Positions 60,301 through 64,000 of a DNA stretch of 64,000 bases are shown piece after piece. The stretch's first letter is position 1; every line of letters starts with the position of its first letter. Made by a program: the position numbers and the translations under genes. Below the pieces are notes generated by a model. It ran no database searches. It saw nothing but the letters and a program-made list of their open reading frames with translations, and had not been told where the DNA came from. The DNA lies in the NCBI RefSeq assembly GCF_021462225.1, contig NC_061804.1, forward strand, positions 11,724,740 through 11,788,739, read 5' to 3'. The stretch comes from Girardinichthys multiradiatus (taxonomy: Eukaryota > Chordata > Actinopteri > Cyprinodontiformes > Goodeidae).

Positions 60301-63033
60301 CCGAAGGTCTTTTTCCTGTTCCTGTATGAGCAGGATGTTTTTCGGGTGACGGAACCAGTCTTGTTTGGGTTTTTCTATAGTTCTGTCAGAAATGGACTGA
60401 ACAGAACCAACACATACAACCTGTGTTCCACCCTGAGCCTTTTTTTGGGCCTCTCTGCTTCTAAGCTCAGTCCTTTAACTCTTAAACCTGGAGGATGAAG
60501 TGAAAGGTGAGAGGTCGTCAACTCGAAGCTGTGTCACGCCTTAGTTCAATTCTGCCCACATAATTAACCCCCAAATAGTTTATGCTGCCTTCCAGGCTGC
60601 TTGGTGTACACTGCTTACAGATGCCTGCCTGAAGGCTCTGCTGGTTTCAGATCTACTGAAGCTCAGTTGGTTTCATCCACTGCAGCAGATTGGACCTTAA
60701 TGGTTCTCCCTCTGCTCTGCACATCATGAGGTTCTCCTGAATGCCCTAGATGATAAGAAACCTGGCTGGAAGTTTTAGGTTAGAATGAGCTTCTTTGTGT
60801 TTTGAAGTCAGAAGCTCAGAAAATTATAGTCCATGTTGTCGTCCTGTTTTATTCACAGTGTTCCTAAGTAGTCTGGAAAACTAAGGAAAAATATGGAATT
60901 TGATTAGCCTGTGTATTTCCAGATGTCCCTGACCCTTGGTCATCCATCCACCCATCTATCCATCCAAACTAATTAATTAAATGTTTGTATTTATACTTTT
61001 ATACTTGACTGTAGGAGCAATGTGTAACACCGACACAATATGCTTGTATGGGTTACGTTTTGTTTTGGTATGGACCAGTTATCGCAAAGATATTAACAAA
61101 ACTGACAACAGAAAATTAAGTTCGTCATAGGAGCCTGGGATGGAACAAGACAACCAGAGGAAGAAAAAAATAAATGCTCATCTGATTCAGAAATATATAT
61201 TTAACTTAAATTACAACAAACAAATAATTAGACAGACACCAGATAAGTGTGTCAAGACAAGATTACATTAGACAAGTATCCAGTCATTCAATCAAAATGG
61301 TTCAGTTTGTGTTTATCCAAACTAAATATGAAAGTTCAGTTATTGTCCATGTTCTTTTAGTTAAGTTCCTTTTGGGGGAAAAAAAACAGGACTCTCACAG
61401 TGTCCAAGGTCCCGAATCAAAGGGGAAAAATAAATAATCCTACCAGCTCGCCACTCTAGAAGAGGTTCAGGGAGTCCAAAAAAAACCTGACCTATAAACA
61501 AGGTCAAAATACATGCAATTAGCATCTGGAAAAAATACATTAGGTTACCGGTAACATCTCTAAATTGCATTCTGTACATACAGAAATTACAATAATAATT
61601 CAGAATTTCAAATGATTCAAAATTAATTCATTGATCATTGTATTCAAAATAAGCTGCGCAGCTAGATTCAATTAATTCAACAAAATACAGGCAGTAGCAT
61701 AAAGCTAAAAGAAACCATGCATGCCGTAAGCGTTTCACTGACATTGCTACTAACATTAGCAGCATTAATATTTAAACAGTGTCAAAACATTTGCATGATT
61801 CCATAGAAATGCAGCCAAATTGTTAAACATTTGCCACAAACAAATATACGGTCATAATTTATGACCGTAACTAACTTTATGAACATAAATGTCTAAAAAT
61901 AACTGCGTTCTGGACTTCTGTTCGCGAATGCGGATGTGAAGCCATAACACAACCGGCATTAAAAATGAACTTCAGCAGAAAAGTTGATGACTTTACCCAA
62001 CCGGTCTGAACAATCATATTGTAAAGTAACTTACCAATGAGTATGGGAAGATTTACATAAGGTGTTAATCAGATTTGGTGTTGAATCAGTCATTTGTTTA
62101 TTCCAGCCATGCACAGCCAACAGCAAGGAGGACGTGACATCAGAACGGGGCGTACTCTGAGAGCGTTTCCCTTTTATAACGGCGCCCCTGATGGCTGAAC
62201 GGGCACTCAATTTAAGTAACATAGGTTACAAATGCATTCATTGGCGGAGGAGGGTCGACACTTTTAATTGATGATTTCTGTCTTTTAAGAATTATTGAGG
62301 TGGTTTATTCAAGCAGGAGAGAAAAGCCTTCTTCAGTTGTTTTAAAAACGATTAATTAATTAATTGAACAACACAGCTGTCTTCCGAAGCCAAACTGACA
62401 CACTGCTGCTGTGGGGTCTGATCATTTCACCGCAGGAGTTTAAACTTGAGACGTTCCAGACTCCAAACTGTCACAATGTGTTACAGATAATTGCCAAGAT
62501 GTTAAAACACACATTAAACTGACACATTCAGTGTCTGTCCAGTTAATGGAGAGCAGAGGGCTGCTGAAACACAGCCCCCGACACAAGAGTCGCAGCCACT
62601 GCAGTGTTTCATGGTTCTCCACTCTGACTGCATCTTGAAGGGCAAATTAATCCAAGTACATGATTTAATATCTGCAAAGCTTTGCAATTACTCTTACTGG
62701 TCTACAGAAGATCACTGTAGTAAAACGTAGGAGTCCTCACAGCTCATCTGAATCTGAAACTTCATGTATTCACCCTCCTCTTCATCTTCAAATATCTTAT
62801 TTCTCCTCTTCAGGCACTGGCTGGCTACCTACTTCGTCATCTGGTACGGCGTCCCCTACATGACATACGACATCTTCGCCATGTACCTCAGCCACTACTA
62901 CCGCTACCACGTCAAGGGCCACGAGGACTACAAGCAGCACTCGCTGAGGACCGTAAACTCCTTCGTCCGGAAAGAGTTTCTGCTGGTGCTGCACCACATC
63001 GCGCTGCTCACCATCCTGCTGCCTATCACACTG
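42343..63033 (+). CDS. tlcd3a: TLC-domain protein (TLCD3/FAM57 family), 5' part
   Basis: Three exons: 42343-42464, 57848-57934 and 62814-63033 (429 nt, 143 codons), joined in frame by GT-AG introns (phases 2, 2, then 0). The protein starts [19 protein letters not shown] (first membrane segment). It continues with [65 protein letters not shown] and [20 protein letters not shown]. These are the N-terminal half of a TRAM-LAG1-CLN8 multi-pass membrane domain, with the conserved paired His (VLHH). RHWLA and PYMxYD favour TLCD3A; VKGH and RKEF occur in TLCD3B, so the paralogue is not certain. TLCD3 proteins sit in ER/Golgi membranes and are linked to ceramide metabolism. The start is the first ATG after a GC-rich, TATA-less leader at 42100-42342. 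Roughly half of a usual 250-280-residue protein is here; later exons lie beyond 64000. Intron 1 is 15.4 kb and full of transposons. Confidence 0.85.
42935..43500. repeat. pyrimidine-rich low-complexity tract
   Basis: About 560 bp dominated by degenerate CCTT/TTCC units on the plus strand. It yields long Ser/Phe/Leu/Pro frames in two phases (42930-43427 and 42995-43519) that are compositional artefacts. In intron 1 of the TLCD3 gene. Confidence 0.85.
44766..46001. repeat. hAT-like dispersed repeat, copy 2
   Basis: Matches 5338-6384 and ends CCACTCCCGTGTAACCCTCT plus A. It contains an inverted repeat with arms at 44857-44943 and 44990-45077 (about 87 bp each, around a 46-bp spacer). It also has extra GGGAGTGGGA-type subterminal sequence (45830-45985) not in copy 1. 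Confidence 0.7.
46002..46179. mobile_element. truncated TA-flanked MITE (right end)
   Basis: Same as the right end of the element at 49626-50507, from CTTTGTAGTTTACCAGTCGT to GTGCGGAAAATACGG and TA. It abuts the hAT-like end at 46001, and its left part is absent. Confidence 0.75.
46768..47514. other. unassigned, intron 1 of tlcd3a
   Basis: No feature recognised. Confidence 0.4.
47515..48900 (+). mobile_element. Tc1-like relic, same family as 21750
   Basis: Starts near GAAAAAGTAATCACCCCCTT. 47750-47945 reads [24 protein letters not shown] and EHLPRSG, i.e. the N-terminal transposase segment of the family at 21750. The middle (48500-48560) resembles [13 protein letters not shown]. Very decayed. 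Confidence 0.55.
48901..49625. other. unassigned, intron 1 of tlcd3a
   Basis: No feature recognised. Confidence 0.4.
49626..50507. mobile_element. MITE-like element, TA-flanked, 0.88 kb
   Basis: Perfect terminal inverted repeat of about 27 bp beginning CCGTATTTTCCGCACTATAA, flanked by TA on both sides (49626-49627 and 50506-50507). Inside each end the motif TATAAGGCGCACC/TACAAGGCGCAC recurs. No transposase ORF. TA duplication suggests mobilisation by a TA-targeting transposase; superfamily not assigned. A right-end fragment is at 46002. Confidence 0.85.
50515..51500 (+). mobile_element. Tc1-like relic interrupted by a SINE
   Basis: A leader with AGGATTTTATGTGACA, then GTCAGAGAGAAGGTTGTG (end of the first transposase codons), is broken by the SINE and resumes GAGAAGTTTAAAGCAGGG at 50860. 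Further on come [12 protein letters not shown], MKHGSGSIM (51055), [13 protein letters not shown] and DGLVKV-like remnants, ending near 51490. Numerous indels. Confidence 0.65.
50660..50850 (+). mobile_element. tRNA-derived SINE
   Basis: Box A-like TAGCGGTGGCTCAGGG (50668-50683) and box B AGGTTCAAGTCCC (50731-50743), then CATTTCCTGTCAG and AATAAAGGTCCCTTGTGCC. It interrupts the Tc1-like transposase start, giving a clear empty-site comparison. Its body matches the SINE at 12262. Confidence 0.8.
51509..52545 (-). mobile_element. Tc1-like transposon, 5'-truncated
   Basis: The 3' inverted repeat begins CAGTGGCTTGTAAAAGTATA at 51509. Minus-strand transposase pieces run from [20 protein letters not shown] (52520) through [13 protein letters not shown] and [15 protein letters not shown]. 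They continue with [14 protein letters not shown] and [15 protein letters not shown] to near 51750. It breaks off at about 52545 before the first 40 or so residues and the 5' terminal repeat. Confidence 0.8.
52668..53009 (-). other. signal-peptide-like ORF, doubtful
   Basis: The minus-strand ATG at 53009 opens [17 protein letters not shown], a plausible secretion signal, followed by [18 protein letters not shown] and a basic [13 protein letters not shown] stretch with furin-like sites, to a stop near 52668. A donor-like GTGAGC follows IRRG at 52889-52894, so a first exon ending there is possible. I recognise no family. It lies antisense within intron 1 of tlcd3a and could be chance. Confidence 0.2.
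53110..54130. other. unassigned, intron 1 of tlcd3a
   Basis: No feature recognised. Confidence 0.4.
54130..55280 (-). mobile_element. Tc1-like transposon relic
   Basis: The minus-strand start region reads [20 protein letters not shown] (55007) and [19 protein letters not shown]. Downstream are [12 protein letters not shown] and RNGHPKHPA-type remnants to about 54150. CACATAAAACCTGATAAAG near 55245 belongs to the 5' terminal region. Many stops and indels. Confidence 0.75.
55281..57847. other. unassigned, end of intron 1 of tlcd3a
   Basis: 2.5 kb without a recognised gene or repeat. The 145-codon plus-strand frame at 56472-56909 has no motif, no splice context and no conserved composition. 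Confidence 0.4.
57958..58330 (-). mobile_element. possible LTR segment, antisense
   Basis: On the minus strand a GGTATAAATACTG box (near 58122-58134) is followed about 90 bp later by AATAAA (near 58036) and then a U5-like stretch ending GTTGAATTACA at 57958. That layout resembles an LTR promoter-R-polyA block. The far boundary and target duplication were not found. It starts 24 bp after exon 2 of tlcd3a. Confidence 0.35.
58331..61022. other. unassigned, intron 2 of tlcd3a
   Basis: No gene recognised. A short (CATC)n run lies at 60942-60968 and a C-rich patch at 60006-60070. Confidence 0.4.
61023..62230 (-). mobile_element. 1208-bp LTR-like element
   Basis: Ends TGTAACA...GGTTACA with a 4-bp AATG duplication at 61019-61022 and 62231-62234. 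The minus strand carries TATAAAAG (62171-62178), AATAAA (62097-62102) and a strong donor-like GGTAAGT (62029-62035), all close to its 5' end. No coding remains. The promoter is only about 55 bp from the terminus, unusual for an LTR, so a non-autonomous element of another class is possible. Confidence 0.6.
62235..62813. other. unassigned, end of intron 2 of tlcd3a
   Basis: No feature except the pyrimidine tract and CTTCAG acceptor at 62808-62813. Confidence 0.5.
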
Positions 63034-63214
63034 GTATGGAGGGGGAGGGATGCTGGGGCCCTGAGATAGCAGTGATGAGGCCAGTAGTTCAGCTGGAAGC
63101 AGGCAGCACAATTGGTGATAAATCTCCAGCTTGACCATTCATTAGATGGTTCCTTCCTTTATTGTTCGTTGACACAGAAATTGGTCAAAAGCTTCACTGT
63201 GAAGCTCACAGCCA

Positions 63215-63459
63215 ATGTGCTTTATTGGTTTTTAATGTGACAGACCCACACAAAGGAGGAAAATAATTTATGGTTTTCAGTTGGGTCCACACAGCGCCAT
63301 CGTGTTTCTAATTTAGTCTCAGTATAACTGCAGCTGTTCTGTTTCTGGCCTCAAATGTTAGAGAACATTAGAGAACAAATAACATCATGGAGACCAAGGA
63401 ACACATCAGACAGATCAAGGAGAACGGTCTGGAGAAGTTTAAAGCAGGGTTAAGTTCTA
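63215..63459 (+). mobile_element. Tc1-like 5' part, interrupted
   Basis: A Tc1-like leader followed by METKEHIRQIKENGLEKFKA from 63388, broken at 63459 by the next element. Confidence 0.7.
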
Positions 63460-64000
63460 CAGGTCCTTCTCAAAATATTAGCATATTGTGATAAAGTTCA
63501 TTATTTTCCATAATGTCATGATGAAAATTTAACATTCATATATTTTAGATTCTTTGCACACTAACTGAAATATTTCAGGTCTTTTATTGTCTTAATACGG
63601 ATGATTTTGTCATACAACTCATGAAAACCCAAAATTCCTATCTCACAAAATTAGCATATCATTAAAAGGGTCTCTAAACGAGCTATGAACCTAATCATCT
63701 GAATCAACGAGTTAACTCTAAACACCTGCAAAAGATTCCTGAGGCCTTTAAAACTCCCAGCCTGGTTCATCACTCAAAACCCCAATCATGGGTAAGACTG
63801 CCGACCTGACTGCTGTCCAGAAGGCCACTATTGACACCCTCAAGCAAGAGAGTAAGACACAGAAAGAAATTTCTGTACGAATAGGCTGTTCCCAGAGTGC
63901 TGTATCAAGGCACCTCAGTGGGACGTCTGTGGGAAGGAAAAAGTGTGGCAGAAAACGCTGCACAACGAGAAGAGGTGACCGGACCCTGAGGAAGATTGTG
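63460..64000 (+). mobile_element. Tc1-like transposon, runs off the right edge
   Basis: Begins CAGGTCCTTCTCAAAATATT after TA. The transposase frame opens at ATG 63788 (MGKTADLTAVQKATIDTLKQ) and is still open after 71 codons at 64000, covering the first HTH (TQKEISVRIGCSQSAVSRHL) and the basic linker. A different Tc1 subfamily from the one it is inserted in. Whether the rest is intact cannot be seen. Confidence 0.85.

Noticed and set aside
1..64000. CRISPR arrays, operons and bacterial-style defence systems
   Set aside because: Sequence is a eukaryotic (teleost) nuclear region; the only tandem arrays are microsatellites and coding minisatellites without spacers.

Overview
The window reads as teleost nuclear DNA: spliced genes with long introns, and a dense load of fish-type mobile elements (Tc1-like transposons, Rex3/RTE and L2-like LINEs, hAT-like repeats, tRNA-derived SINEs, solo LTRs). 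The genus cannot be fixed from sequence alone. Coding density is very low, and most open frames over 60 codons are chance frames or transposon relics.

Three host genes are supported. Two are a duplicated pair on the minus strand, called A (exons at 11760-11715, 11020-10490, 9509-9466) and B (26039-25994, 25427-25023, 21704-21661). Each has a 5' UTR exon with a TATA-like box, a 46-nt signal-peptide exon, one exon holding a Ser/Thr/Pro-rich 8-residue repeat plus a Gly-rich membrane helix, and a 44-nt last exon with a very short tail. All coding introns are phase 1. I could not assign the pair to a named family. The third gene, on the plus strand, is the 5' part of a TLC-domain (TLCD3/FAM57, best fit tlcd3a) gene with exons at 42343-42464, 57848-57934 and 62814-63033; it runs off the right edge.

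Layout: 0-9 kb holds LINE reverse-transcriptase debris, a frameshifted zinc-knuckle LINE ORF1 cut by a TA-rich microsatellite, and a hAT-like repeat, with nothing recognisable in 6.4-9.4 kb. 9.4-12.1 kb is gene A. 12.2-21 kb is a SINE, Rex3 debris, a decayed L2-like LINE carrying a solo LTR, and Tc1 relics. 21.5-26.4 kb is gene B, whose second intron carries a Tc1 relic split by a 1.47-kb solo LTR. 27.6-41.9 kb is repeats: a Rex3 copy with an insert encoding a small membrane protein, a Tc1 element with only two stops in its transposase, and LINE 3' ends. 42-64 kb is tlcd3a, with introns full of Tc1-like elements, a TA-flanked MITE, a SINE and LTR-like elements.

The most unusual items are the mucin-like gene pair with independently built 24-bp coding repeats, the Rex3-nested insert with a 143-residue membrane-protein ORF, two long (1.2-1.5 kb) TG...CA elements with 4-bp target duplications, and a hAT-like repeat whose two copies carry the same spacer in opposite orientation.
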